DNA from: Glandiceps talaboti
Lineage: Eukaryota; Hemichordata; Enteropneusta; Spengelidae
Assembly (NCBI RefSeq): GCF_964340395.1
Contig: NC_135555.1
Span: 24,442,725-24,467,724 of the forward strand
Reading direction: 5' to 3'
Length of the DNA stretch: 25,000 bases
In this document: one piece after another, positions 1 through 20,859 of the stretch
Position numbering within the stretch: the first letter of the stretch is position 1
Layout: each line of letters opens with the position of its first letter
Program-made: the position numbers and the translations under genes
Notes under the pieces: generated by a model
Database searches by the model: none
What the model was told of the DNA's origin: nothing
What the model saw: only the letters and a program-made list of their open reading frames with translations

Positions 1-120
1 AAACAAACCTGAACTTCTAACATCATTATGTAAATTTGTATACAATGCTTAAACATAGAGAGTAGAGAGATGCTTACAAGTGAAATAATGTAATATTAGT
101 ATTTATTCCAACCATTGATA

Positions 121-215
121 TGTGACTTTGACTTTGAGTTTGTTGTAAATCTCTTACGTTATATATAGGCCGGAGGCCTTGTAAAGCAATAAACGTATTA
201 TTATTGTTATTAAAC
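121..215 (+). mobile_element. Possible 3' tail of a non-LTR retroelement
   Basis: A GC-richer stretch containing GGCCGGAGGCCTTGTAAAGC is followed by AATAAA and a run of TTATTATTG units. This is the usual look of a LINE or SINE 3' end with an (ATT)n tail. No coding region is attached, so the class is uncertain. Confidence 0.35.
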
Positions 216-235
216 CATCAATTAATTATTATTAA

Positions 236-390
236 GTAATGATGAAATAATGATAGCATCATCAAATAATGATAAAATATTCATCAAATAAATACAAAAT
301 AAGAAAACCGTCTATTACTGATAAAATATTGATTAAATAACTTCAATGAATGATAAAATAATGGTAATATCGTCAAATAATGATAAAATA
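236..390. repeat. Degenerate ATAATGATAAAAT repeat
   Basis: An AT-rich imperfect tandem repeat whose core resembles TCAAATAATGATAAAATA, recurring about six times with irregular spacing. It sits in the 3' flank of GSS. Confidence 0.5.
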
Positions 391-443
391 CATAAAGGAA
401 TTCTAATTTGGTGGTGATCTCACCCCATAGTACAGTGGCTAAC

Positions 444-449
444 TTTATT
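444..449 (-). promoter_or_regulatory. Possible GSS polyadenylation signal
   Basis: AATAAA on the minus strand lies about 430 bases past the GSS stop codon. Another copy is at about 101-106. Either could end the transcript; this is a positional guess only. Confidence 0.35.
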
Positions 450-877
450 TATATCAGTCCTAAGGAGGTTATATTTTTATAATTATACAAAATCAGAATG
501 AATCCAATGGTATTGGTTTTCATCTTTCTATTTAGCCCTTTCTATTTCTATTTAACACTTTCAGGTAGGAGAGTCAGTTGAAAACTCAATAAAGTATACA
601 AATTCATAAATATATTAAATTTGACAAAATATTATATATTTACAAAGAAGAGAAAAGAAAAATTACATTACCGATTGAAAATTAGACATACAGAAATAAG
701 GTGTTGTGAAATAGTAATAATATTATTGAAAATTGTACTTACACTGTGAACGTCTTTGAATATTGATAGTTGTTAAGGTAATTAAGTGAATAATTTTGTA
801 TACATATATAACCACTTTGTTAAACAAAAAGAGAAACAACTTGAAATTACTACTATTACAGACTAAAAGTAGAGATA

Positions 878-11022
<10,145 letters not shown>

Positions 11023-11770
11023 TTAATGTGCAATTTACATGAAGGAGATGTGATGATTTATATGGCTAAGGGCTCCCTAGGTGCGGTGCAAATAAAAGAA
11101 GGAGGAGGAGAAAGAGAGATATACTGCAGTAAAATATCATCATTAAAAACTAATTAATGAAAATTAAAAGACAGCTTGATAAAAAGATACAGCTACAGAA
11201 AAAATTTAATTAAAATAAACAGCATTTAATTACTATCTGTTATTATTTCTTCAATTTAGATTGTAATAACTACATATATATGTAATCGAAAATATTATGG
11301 TAAAAAATTAGCGACAACCTCACAAAACCTAAGTAAAATAATTCCACTGCGTGCCATTTATATCATCACTGTTTGAAAGGATTTCAATTTGTAGACAATG
11401 TTGACCAACTAACAAACACTTGAACCAGTTAATTGAGTAAAATGCGAATTAAGATGACGCTCTTGTCATCAACCACTGAATACTCGTTTTTCTTTTTTTC
11501 TTTTTTTCTTTATTACCTACTTATTAAATTTACATTTGTAGACAAAATAAATAATACATCAGCTTATTGTCAGCTTATTAGTTACTTGGTCTTACCATCT
11601 TAACATTAATCATTTATTTCATTTTTAAAGCGCTTCCTGTATAATTTTTAAAATTTTCAAAAGTGCTGCACAATAAGTAAAAAAAGCTAACACATTAGTC
11701 ACATTTAATTTCAAGGCATCACTAATGTGTTCACAATGAAATTGGAATTGAAACGGTTATTTCACACCTA
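11023..11770 (-). promoter_or_regulatory. GSS upstream region, promoter not resolved
   Basis: The sequence 5' of the GSS start is AT-rich with a purine tract at 11090-11120 (AGAAGGAGGAGGAGAAAG) and a pyrimidine tract at about 11485-11512. No TATA box or CpG island stands out. A first noncoding exon may lie further upstream. Confidence 0.3.
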
Positions 11771-11771
11771 G

Positions 11772-11853
11772 CGTATGTATGTATGTATGTATGTATGTAT
11801 GTATGTATGTATTTATGTATGTATGTATGTATGTAAGTATGTATGTATGTATG
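11772..11853. repeat. (TATG)n microsatellite
   Basis: About twenty TATG units with two interruptions (ATTTATG and TAAG). Confidence 0.95.
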
Positions 11854-11938
11854 TAATACAGCCACCAAAGCAATAAATAAAGCGCCAATGGCATTGCAAC
11901 ACAACTGTTGACAGTACGCTCTAATTTTCTGGAATGAC

Positions 11939-12240
11939 TATGTGGTCTTGTTGTTAGACATATTTGCATATATTTCTTTTAAGATTTATTCCCATGCCTA
12001 CCCATCCATGGATATCGGCAATATACAACATCGTTTAACTGTTACTATGGGCATGGTCTTGTTGCTAGGCATATCTACATACAATTTTACAATCTTTATT
12101 CATTTACCTTCCCGTCACAGGTGTTATTTTGGCATTACACACCATTGTTTACCTGTTGCTATGGGCATGGTCTTGTTGCTAAGTAAATTTACCTATCTTA
12201 AAATAACGTTTTTTCAATTGCCTAGTTATCCCTGTCCAGG
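11939..12240. repeat. ~110 bp degenerate tandem repeat, cut by an LTR
   Basis: TATGGGCATGGTCTTGTTGC or a close variant starts at 11939, 12045 and 12160, giving units of about 106-115 bases. Each is followed by GGCATAT or similar and preceded by a TTTAACTGTT/TTTACCTGTT segment. The LTR at 12241 begins shortly after the last unit. Confidence 0.7.
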
Positions 12241-12714
12241 TGTAGCTCGCCGGATACAATACTAGTGAAGGTACTAGGTAGACTTCATGTGGTCTACTGA
12301 TTGGATACTAGTGAGAGTAGACTTTGCGTGGTCAACTTGTCGCGGATACTAGTGAGAGTACTAGTGGAATTTGCGTGGTCCACCCCCTAGCTACGTAGAT
12401 AGTACCTCGGATGGCAGAGATATTAGAGAGATAACCCCCACCCCCTCTACTTCAACCAGTTTGGCTATTGATGATAAGTGCAGCAACTCTGATCTGTTCA
12501 ACTTTTACAATATACTCGACGAAAATAAAGTAAAGTGTATCATTTGAGTTATTCTTCTCCAGCGTATTTTCTGGCAATCTTTGGGTCGTTAACCCCAAAC
12601 CCCTTGCCCTTAAACCTTATTCTTTTACAGAATTTGACCTTATCGTCAAATGATCAAAATAAACACAGAACACAGAATACAAATAAATCACCCCAACAGT
12701 AAAAGGTTGTTACA
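12241..12714 (+). mobile_element. Retroelement LTR
   Basis: The 474-base segment begins TGTAG and ends TTACA, the usual TG...CA inverted ends of an LTR. The U3-like left part carries three copies of a GGATACTAGTGAGAGTA / GCGTGGTC unit at about 12252-12385, and AATAAA occurs at 12524. A primer-binding site follows one base downstream, which fixes it as a 5' LTR on the plus strand. No matching 3' LTR follows, so the element is truncated. Confidence 0.75.
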
Positions 12715-12715
12715 C

Positions 12716-12732
12716 TGGTGACCAGCGGTGGG
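12716..12732 (+). other. tRNA primer-binding site
   Basis: TGGTGACCAGCGGTGGG, followed by ATTC, is the reverse complement of a tRNA 3' end: CCA, an acceptor strand and the TC of a T-arm. It starts one base after the LTR, where reverse transcription of LTR elements is primed. I do not assign the tRNA. Confidence 0.75.
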
Positions 12733-12930
12733 ATTCAGAAAAGGAGAAGAAAATACGCCAAAAACTCAACGAGCATCAAAACACAAGATGGCAACGTACA
12801 ACGACAATAGAACAACGAATCTCAACGATACTTCAGATGCAGTCATATAATTTAAACCGAGAGAGGAAGAGGTACAAATAACAATGACCAGCGGGACCGT
12901 AGCCTGACCAAAACATTGCCCGGGGGGGGG
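12733..12930 (+). pseudogene. Truncated leader and gag start of the LTR element
   Basis: An ATG at 12788 opens MATYNDNRTTNLNDTSDAV and stops at a TAA after 20 codons; a further short open stretch follows. The sequence ends near a G-run at 12921-12933, after which nothing retroviral is visible. It is probably a deletion remnant. Confidence 0.4.
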
Positions 12931-13109
12931 GGGCAGAACTTTGTCTTGGTGCAATCATGCATTTAAAATTTAGAAAGGTGCTAACTTACATAAATTAATA
13001 TGCAATTTACATAATATCTATTATAGCATACGCAATTAAATATCATATGTAAGGCCAGAAAAATAAAAATGCTGGTCAACGGGTAACCTAACCCACTGCA
13101 CATTGGGTA

Positions 13110-13205
13110 AGGGTGAGGTTTTTTTTTTTTTTGTTTCTCATCTCCAATGGAATAGTCAGGCGGGTCGGGCGGGCGAAATAAAAAAAAAAGGGGGGCAAGA
13201 AAAAA
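13110..13205. repeat. Dispersed repeat, copy A
   Basis: It contains GTTTCTCATCTCC after a T-run and GGTCGGGCGGGCGAAATAAA. The same elements occur in reverse orientation at 16065-16165, so this is a dispersed repeat of unknown class. Confidence 0.45.
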
Positions 13206-14003
13206 AAATGTATTTTTTCAGTTCTATTCTCTGTCCTTTCTGTCCTGTTAGTCTCTGTACAACTTCATTTCTCTTCTCTTTATTGAATTCCTTGTTACAA
13301 GTCTCTTTCCTTCATTTTAGCAAGGTTCACAAGTCTGTAGAACAACTTTGTAAGAAGATGATTAAATACTTATCATCCTGATGGGTGTATATCTGTAGCC
13401 ATGAACTAGTGTGTGATTTTATCAGGAGTACTAATACATTCGTCCTATTAATCAAAGTGGCATTGCCATCGCTAACAATGTTTTCAAGTTATCCAATTTG
13501 AACTTTAGTATGTAACTTTTTGAAACACTTATGTGATTGTCATCAGTGTGCTAGATGAATTTTCATTTATATAAGCCATTACTTCTATGAAACATTTTTC
13601 TTCAGTGTGAACTTGTCAAAATAATCCACCAGATAACATGTAAACATTTCTAGAACTCAGAACCCCTTTGGGATTTACTGTTTAAAAGTAATTAAAAGTA
13701 ATAATGTAAACATCGGAATGTCTTCAAAGGTCATGCATGTCATGGGTCATGAAACGCTATGGAGTCGGTCATTTCCCTGATAATACAACTGATTTAAAGC
13801 TAAAAACTGGTCAAGAAATTAGAAATGCAGTATGACTTTTACCAATTTTAAGCATAATTTTGAAAATGATGGAAATATTCTGAGCTATTATTACATTGCA
13901 GCAAAATGTACCGCGTGACAGTATTAATTTTGAGCCCTGTCCCTCATCAAACCTCAACGGCTTCAGCCATGATGAAAGACACATGCTGCTCTGACGTAAC
14001 AAA

Positions 14004-14044
14004 GGGGTTGGGTGGGTGGGTGGGTGGGTGAGAGGGGGGGGGGG
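14004..14044 (+). other. GGGT repeat and G-run, quadruplex-prone
   Basis: Five GGGT units are followed by GAGA and a run of about 12 G. The spacing of G-triplets fits a G-quadruplex on the plus strand. Confidence 0.6.
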
Positions 14045-14346
14045 TTAGACGGTGGTGTTCTGCCAAAGTTTCCAACAAGTGGGGACACAGGCCCCTTGGT
14101 TCCAAAAAGTGGTGTCATTTTGACAGGGAGTAGGGTCATTATTGTCTATGAAATATTCATATAAATTAATCTCAGACCACTATAGAGATACTGTGGTCTG
14201 AGATATTCCATTACGTATAGACCATTACCTAACTACATAAAAAAATTCCATTCATAATAACAGTTCCAGTAAGCTATTTTTTGAAAATTGTGTACTACAC
14301 ATTACACCTTAGAAAAAGAAGGCAATTAAGATTATGTAATTTTAAG

Positions 14347-14460
<114 letters not shown>

Positions 14461-14540
14461 CTCGGTGAGTATCAATCTGCTATAAGACAGTGCTCTATAC
14501 CGCAGTGGCAGAGCGTAATAGTTTTGGTAGTACTGGAACT

Positions 14541-14580
14541 CTGATGAGTGTCTGATGAGTGTCTGATGAGTGTCTGATGA
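14541..14580 (+). repeat. 11 bp repeat of the hammerhead core
   Basis: CTGATGAGTGT is repeated three times and followed by a fourth CTGATGA. Only the last is followed by a stem II hairpin and GAAA, so the others are probably slippage copies. Confidence 0.85.
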
Positions 14581-14610
14581 TCGCAATATGCGTGAAACTC
14601 CGAGTTACAC
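14570..14610 (+). ncRNA. Candidate type I hammerhead ribozyme
   Basis: Seen in order: GTGT (14570-14573) for stem I; the core CTGATGA (14574-14580); a stem II hairpin with CGCA pairing TGCG around ATA (14582-14592); the core GAAA (14594-14597); a short stem III with ACT pairing AGT around CCG (14597-14605); T at 14606 as the residue before cleavage; and ACAC (14607-14610) closing stem I. The 83 bp arms lengthen stem I beyond an internal loop. All invariant core bases are present. Weak points are a U-U opposition at the base of stem II, where G-C is usual, and a very short stem III. Short stem III is typical of Penelope-like and retrozyme hammerheads. Confidence 0.55.
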
Positions 14611-14699
14611 CCAAGAAAGAGTTCCAGTACTACCAAAACTATTACGCTCTGCCACTGCGGTATAGAGCACTGTCTTATAGCAGATTGATACTCACCGAG

Positions 14700-14778
<79 letters not shown>

Positions 14779-15590
14779 ATATTGTTTAGAAAGATTGGAC
14801 AGCCAGGTAGTCACAATTTTTAATCTGAATATCAATGAATAGCAGTGCTAAAATTTATAATTCCCTTTTTTCAGACAAGGACAATGAACAACTTCAAAAT
14901 AAGTCACAGTGAACATATGATTGAATAAAAACTTTGAGAAATCCTAAACTTGTAACCAATTGTTTCATTTTTAAAATTGTTAGTACACTGCTGTGTTTAT
15001 CATTCCCTCTTCAAATTCATGACATTTTGAAGAAAAAAATCCCTGACTTTAAAAAAGTACCATATGTGAACGAAAAACTTACAAATAATAGTCAAACAAA
15101 CTTTAAAATAATTTATTTTTTTATTAATTAACCGTTACTGGCTGTATATCATGATTTGGTCCTGCTATATCAAATGACAGCATAGTTACGTACCGTAAAC
15201 TTGCAATGATACGGAAAGCTGACATAAGGTGTCCTTGAAACTCAGAACTTGAATCTTTAACTAAAACTATCAACAAAGTCAAAGTTGGGATGCTCTGTAA
15301 ATATTACATTAATTTTTTTCTGATTTGGACAACAAGTTCGTTCTTCATATCTGACCGGGCGCACATGCATCGGCCGTCTATAGCGGTCATGCCATGCCAG
15401 TGATTACGCATTGATTCAGTGCCCAACATTCACATGTGTCACTAGCACTGTCAACATCATGCAACACGATCCCCTAACACAGCTTTTTCGGAATCAAAAT
15501 ACACATGTACTCATTTAATTTAACCCATCAACAAATGAAAATCACAACCTGTCCCATAAATTTGGTTCACGAAGGCTTCTGAGCTGTGGC

Positions 15591-15721
15591 ATGGCAGATA
15601 GATGTTCCGGTAGCAAGTTCAGTGTTTCGCACACGTCAGTGATTAGGTCAGAGGTCACGACAGTGACAGTAGACAAAACATATGACGAGGACGTCCATTT
15701 CGACGTCTCATCTAATCCCTG
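15591..15721 (+). CDS. Candidate first exon, unrecognised
   Basis: GGCATGG is a strong start context. The frame reads MADRCSGSKFSVSHTSVIRS, then EVTTVTVDKTYDEDVHFDV and SSNP, up to a possible donor CCCT|GTAATG at 15722. The open frame has balanced, protein-like composition, unlike the AT-rich surroundings. I recognise no family and find no convincing second exon, so it may be a chance frame. Confidence 0.25.
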
Positions 15722-16064
15722 TAATGTTTTAATTTGTAGATTAAGTTTATCAAAGTTGATCTTTTTGTGGAATTTTTTATGTTAACAATAGAACTGCGCG
15801 TTGTCAATGTATCTTATATTATGTCAACAAAACTTTCCCTTACGCAGTCAGTATACTTCTTGTGGGATTCACGTCGAGTCAGAGCCTGGCCTGGTCCGGC
15901 CGTGGACTTAGATAATGTTGATGTCTGCCGTAAAATGAATGCGCCAAAGCGACGCAAGGTGGGAAAATTATTGCTTCATTTGTCAATTTGCCAATGTCGC
16001 AAGGTCGTGGCCTCGGCAGAACTGGCCTATAGACGCCATGGGCAACCTTACAATTTTGCTGTGC

Positions 16065-16165
16065 TCAGGGGTCGGTCGGAAATAAAAAAACTTTTTTTTT
16101 TCTGATGTCGGAGCTGCAAATTAGGGTCGGTCGGGAGATGAGAAACAGAAAAATAAAAAGGGCCG
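16065..16165. repeat. Dispersed repeat, copy B (reverse of 13110)
   Basis: GGTCGGTCGGAAATAAAA, GGTCGGTCGGGAGATGAG and AAACAGAAAAAT match the complement of copy A. The internal GGTCGGTCGG is duplicated about 60 bases apart. Confidence 0.45.
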
Positions 16166-16688
16166 CCCTAAGTAGGTCGATTTCATTTTTTTCACAATGC
16201 TTGACAAGGATAAAACAAACCATATATAATGACAGCAAAATATTTCAGGTCGAGTTTAGATACTAGTTTTAGATACTATCTCATGCAATTTGTCTGCATA
16301 GCTACAGTTAGGAAATGTACACAATTTACGGTTCAAAAATGGTGTAGTTCCTCTCACTCTCTCTTCTCAAAAAATGTTAAACCCTGCCAATTGAAACTCA
16401 AGCATTATTTTAGCCACCCCTTCTGTGACCTACACTACAATGGAGATATAAAATCATACGGTACAGTGATGCATAAAAATATCAGTGATAGCCAACTATA
16501 GTCGAACGAGATTACTTTAACACTGGATGTGGATTTCACATGCATAAGGAGACGCGCTAACCTATACAGGGAGGTACGTACTTAGCCAAACACCTTCCAT
16601 GGGAGAAAGACAATTATCACCTTGATTGCTACTGATTGGAAAGAGACAACTCCAAAGGTGAACAAAAATTGACCAGATTTAAACTGAA

Positions 16689-17691
16689 TGCCTCCCGTAA
16701 GGGAATCACTAATTATGTAAATAAATTAAACTAAAAAACTATGGTAACAGGCTTTGTTTTTTGGACAAGCGTGCTTTCTTAGGTTAATGTATGAAAGAGT
16801 CTGTGATACTGCTTAATTACTAAATATCATTCATTTTTCAAAATACTCATTAAAGGAAAAAGTTGTAGCAACAAACTTCATAGGACAGGTGCGTATTATT
16901 ATGATGTACGTATCACATTATACGAAATTTGAAGCTTGCATTTTTAAGACACAACCTAGTTACCTAAAATCATTAATTATGCAAATCTTTCATTAAAACT
17001 AAGCTATATAAAGGATTTTATAGGACATATCCGCTTTGTTATGGTTAACTTATGTACTAAATTGTATTGAAATTGAAGTATGCAATCTTAAGATATAGCC
17101 TAATTACCGAAAATCATTAATTATGCAAATTATTCATTAACACTGTAAGGTACATCAACTAACTTTTTATGACATACACAATTTGTTATGGTTAATGTAT
17201 GTACTGAATTATATTGGAATTGAAGTATGTATTCTTAAGATATAGCCTAATTACCGAAAATCGTTAATTATGCAAATTATTCATTAACACTGTACGGTGC
17301 ATCAACAAACTTGATAGGACATATGTGTTTTCTTATGGTTAACGTATGTACTAAATTATGTTGAATTTGAAGTATGTATTCTTAAGATATAGCCTAATTA
17401 CCAAAAATAATTAATTATGCAAATTATTCATTAACGCCGTAAGATACATCAACAAATTTTATAGGACAAATGTATGTTGTTATGTTGAACAAATATACTA
17501 AATTATATTGAAATTGAAGTGTGCAGTCTTAAGATATTGCATAATTAGTTGATTTCATTAATATGCAAATTTCTCTAATTAAACATTAACAGATCTGGCT
17601 CAAAACCTAATCAGGTCTAGCTATTACCCTAAAGATTATATATCCCCAATTTCATTACAATTGAGCCAGCCGATTTTTAGAAAATGATGAC

Positions 17692-17730
<39 letters not shown>

Positions 17731-17772
17731 CACCTTCCCCTTTTAATACCTCCCGTACCCTTACGGGAGGTA
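16689..17772. mobile_element. Pearl/HINE-like nonautonomous element
   Basis: The left end TGCCTCCCGTAAGGG (16689) is the reverse complement, one mismatch aside, of the right end at 17758-17772. TACCTCCCGTA (17747) and TACGGGAGGTA (17762) also form a terminal hairpin. Inside are about six tandem units of 144-147 bases marked by ATTAATTATGCAAAT, with GCAAAT at 16981, 17125, 17272, 17419 and 17565, then a CAGA microsatellite at 17693-17731. Tandem core, microsatellite and 3' hairpin are the layout of pearl and HINE elements related to Helentrons. It has no coding capacity. Confidence 0.7.
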
Positions 17773-19155
17773 AAAATAAGACCGTAGGAGGCCATTTAGA
17801 GGTATAAAATGTCAAACCATAGACATAATTTAAAGTCTTACAATGCTTGAATATGGTAATAAAATACCAAAATTTAAACTATTATGCTATGCATTACATA
17901 TTATCTGGAAGTGTATTTTGTTGTGGCAAAGCTGAAAGATATTTTGCGGATGTGCACTTGGTAAATGACTTCTCCTGAAGTTTAATTTAGTTCCGAATAA
18001 AGAGCAAAACATTTCAAGACTTTCCAGACTTCTGATGGCCCAATGACTGCTCAGCCCACTCCAATGGTCGTAAACTTTTGTTCAATTCTTGTTTGTGCAC
18101 ATTGGATATGCAACAACTTAATTTAATCTCAATTCATGCTTGTATGCATCATCAGAGCCAAGTAAACCACTGTATAAGATATTATATAATTTGGAATAGA
18201 CTCAAATGTATATTGTTACATGTACTATTCAGAAAATATAAAGAAATATCCTTAATTTTGAAACAAATGCGAAGCTCGCATGAGGACATATTGCCCATCA
18301 CCAGAAAAAATATACGGGTAGGTTGAACAGTTTTTTTCCTTTTTTCTGGCCTGATGTCGTATCTTTCAAAGTAGTTGTCGAAAAGATGTCACATTCAAGT
18401 AAAAAAATGGATGGCGCTTTCTCAAATAAGTAACGCAACAAAATAATCATTTTCTTTACTCAACTCCCAAAACTTTTATGGCCTCGTTTATGTCGGAACC
18501 CAAAGTGAACTCAGTGAATTCTCCTTGTCATTATCATTATAATGGAAATTGAAGTTTGGATTTTGATATCGAAGGTACAGCTCTGTTTACAAATTCAGGG
18601 CCATTCTTTCCATAGCAAATTGTCGCTTCAAAATGAATTGCGGAATAACGCTAGTGTCAGTCAGTGTGCAATGAGATAATAATATGAACATTTTAACCAA
18701 AGACAACGTCGAACACAATTATTGAAAGTGGGTCTTCAAAGAGTGGATCTTATACTGCGTACCTAGTTTTATAGATTTTCAGGGCCACCAAATATTCAAA
18801 AAAGAGATCTGCCGGTTTATCATAAATGTTTTGATATAAGGAACAACATGTAAATGAGATCGAGCGCATCTTCGGAATCACTACAGGCAGCATAGCAGGC
18901 GACCTCACGTTGAACGACTTTTTTCCGTCTTTTTTTTGAGTTTCACTCGCTGACATTATAATTGCGACTTGCTATCTTCATATGAAGGAGACTTTCAAGA
19001 CAACTGTTACTCGCGGAAAATGCACAGTGCTTGTGCCCACTTCTTTTGTACTTTCCCGCACAAAGAATTTTTAATTTGCTGCAAAAAGTTATAATTTTTA
19101 ACTGGACACATTTTTATTTCAAGTTAATCCAGCATACAATATAAGATACATATTA
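17773..19155. other. Intergenic, no confirmed gene
   Basis: AT-rich, mostly unique-looking DNA with a candidate minus-strand exon at 18775-18956. No repeat stands out. Confidence 0.7.
18764..18956 (-). CDS. Candidate first exon, unrecognised
   Basis: ATAATGT opens a lysine- and serine-rich start, MSASETQKKDGKKSFNVRSP, then AMLPVVIPKMRSIS and DKPADLFFEYLVALKIYKTR, up to a possible donor CTAG|GTACGC at 18763. Composition is protein-like and the start context has A at -3. I recognise no family, and downstream exons on this strand are not seen. Confidence 0.28.
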
Positions 19156-20662
19156 GGGACCGGTCAGTTTCTCCAGCCTGGGGGGGGGCGGTGGATTCTT
19201 AAATCGGGCCGACAAAAAGTCACTGACCCCCCCCCTATCTGTAACACCCAAAACAGGCTGACCCCCCTATCACTTAATTCTAAAACATGATGACCCCCCC
19301 CCCCCATATATGATATTCGCCCTGGAGGATTTTTTTCCCTGAAAAGTCAATTTTGAGACTATTCAGACCCTTTCAGACAATATTTTCCAAGCCTTACAAG
19401 ACAACACCAACATGTAAAAAACAACTACATAGGGTTGAAATACTTTTGAAATATACTTTGATAGCATCTTGACAGTAAGAGGGGAAGAGCTTGAGACTGG
19501 GATATGTCCACCTCATGCGGGGGGTCTGAGCTGGTCTCCCTCTAGAAGCCCTGAAAGATTTTTACTCTTATAGCCAATATTTACGCTATTTAGACCCTTC
19601 AGGCAATAACTTAATCCATGCTTTACAAGACAGCAAGTATCAGAAACTATTCTTTATAACTTACACTAAGGGTTGAAATATGTTTCTTAAAAAGTTAAAT
19701 GGCATCATTATATACATGTAGGTCAGCACATCTAATGGTAGTATCATTGGTAGGGGAGATTTGGAGATTTTAGACTATCTTGGCAAACATTTCACATATT
19801 GAAAAGACAATATCATCTCAAATTAGAATAGGGTGAAAATATTTAAGAAAAGTTTAATACCATTATGACAGTAAAAATGTTGTTGGTGCATCTGATTGTT
19901 GGTTGAATGCATGAGTGACCTAGTACCTATGGGGATGAGGGAGTCCTTGGGGTTTTCCCCCTGGCAGATCTGGAGTTTTTGTGTTTCTATGAAGGCAATT
20001 TTTAGGTTATTCATAGCCTTTTCAAGCTTTGAAAAGCTAACGTAAAGGTAAGTTTCCCATGTCACATAAAAATGGGCCTGTAACATTGGTATAGGGGCAT
20101 TAATATTGCATATTTAGGTGGTCATACCTAGTGTATAATAGAAACTGGAATCTGATGAGATGTGGTGATTTGTAGTGTCAATAACATGACGAGTAGAACA
20201 ATTTAGATTAACTTTATTTATAAACTATCTATGAAAATTGCCATTACGAAACCTTCAAGTCACAAGTTCACTTTTGCCCCAAACTGCAATATAAGTGAAG
20301 CATTGATTGTGAAACAGCCAAGCATTTACATGACATGTTCTGTAACTAGTGTGGTAGCTAGGTAATACATGTATATGTATATGTATATGTATAGTTATGT
20401 TTGAACTAATAAGTAATATTAAAGAATTCATGTAAGAAACAGGGACAAGAACAAACATTGACATGTATCACATTTCAGACAAGGCTATATGCCATTGTAG
20501 AAAGGATTTTTTTCTTCCATCACAATTTAAAACACAATGACCCCCCTATCCACAATTTTCAAAACAGCATGACCCCCCCCCTACTGCCAATTTCAAAAAC
20601 AGGGTGACCCCCCTACCAATCCACCGCCCCCCCCCCCCAGGCCGAAGAAACTGACCGGTCCC
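19156..20662. mobile_element. Inverted-repeat DNA transposon, nonautonomous, TTA target
   Basis: Both ends read GGGACCGGTCAGTTTCT inward, then diverge slightly and resume as GCCTGGGGGG and CGGTGGATT, for about 43 bases of terminal inverted repeat. A TTA duplication flanks the element (19153-19155 and 20663-20665), as in PIF/Harbinger-type insertions. Near both ends TGACCCCCC blocks repeat in the same orientation, not inverted. The interior is a series of degenerate ~160-240 base repeats with landmarks TTTAGACCCTTCAGGCAATA-like, ACAAGACA and AGGGTTGAAATA (19431, 19669, 19830). No transposase is present. Confidence 0.8.
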
Positions 20663-20858
20663 TTAGCGAGGAGTCAGTGTACAGACATTTTTTACTTTAG
20701 TGAACCATCAATTTAAATCGCGCATGCTAGGAATCATCACGTCAATAACGATTTTAAAATTTAATAACATCGCTAAAAAAGTAGCTTATTTTCTTTCTTT
20801 TTTCCAAAATCTCGGGGGGGGGGGGGGTAGCTGCAGCTGCCCCCCCCCCCGGCTACGG
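20663..20858. other. Short spacer with G/C-run foldback
   Basis: A G-run (20814-20827) and a C-run (20839-20850) flank AGCTGCAGCT, a perfect palindrome, so the whole folds back on itself. It may be the tip of another foldback element; runs this long are also prone to assembly error. Confidence 0.55.
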
Positions 20859-20859
20859 T

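Larger units (their letters stand above)
14776..16688. other. Intergenic, no confirmed gene
   Basis: AT-rich DNA with a possible first exon at 15591 and a dispersed repeat at 16065-16165. Nothing else is supported. Confidence 0.7.

Noticed and set aside
13103-13381. 92-codon plus-strand open frame
   Set aside because: It is F/K/S-rich and runs through poly-T and poly-A of a dispersed repeat, with no family resemblance.
14500-14541. tRNA gene suggested by GCAGTGGCAGAGCG
   Set aside because: It resembles a tRNA D-arm box, but no acceptor stem, anticodon arm or T-arm can be folded around it.
18128-18150. Second hammerhead core on the minus strand (CTGATGA near 18150)
   Set aside because: No GAAA block or stem II follows at the right distance.
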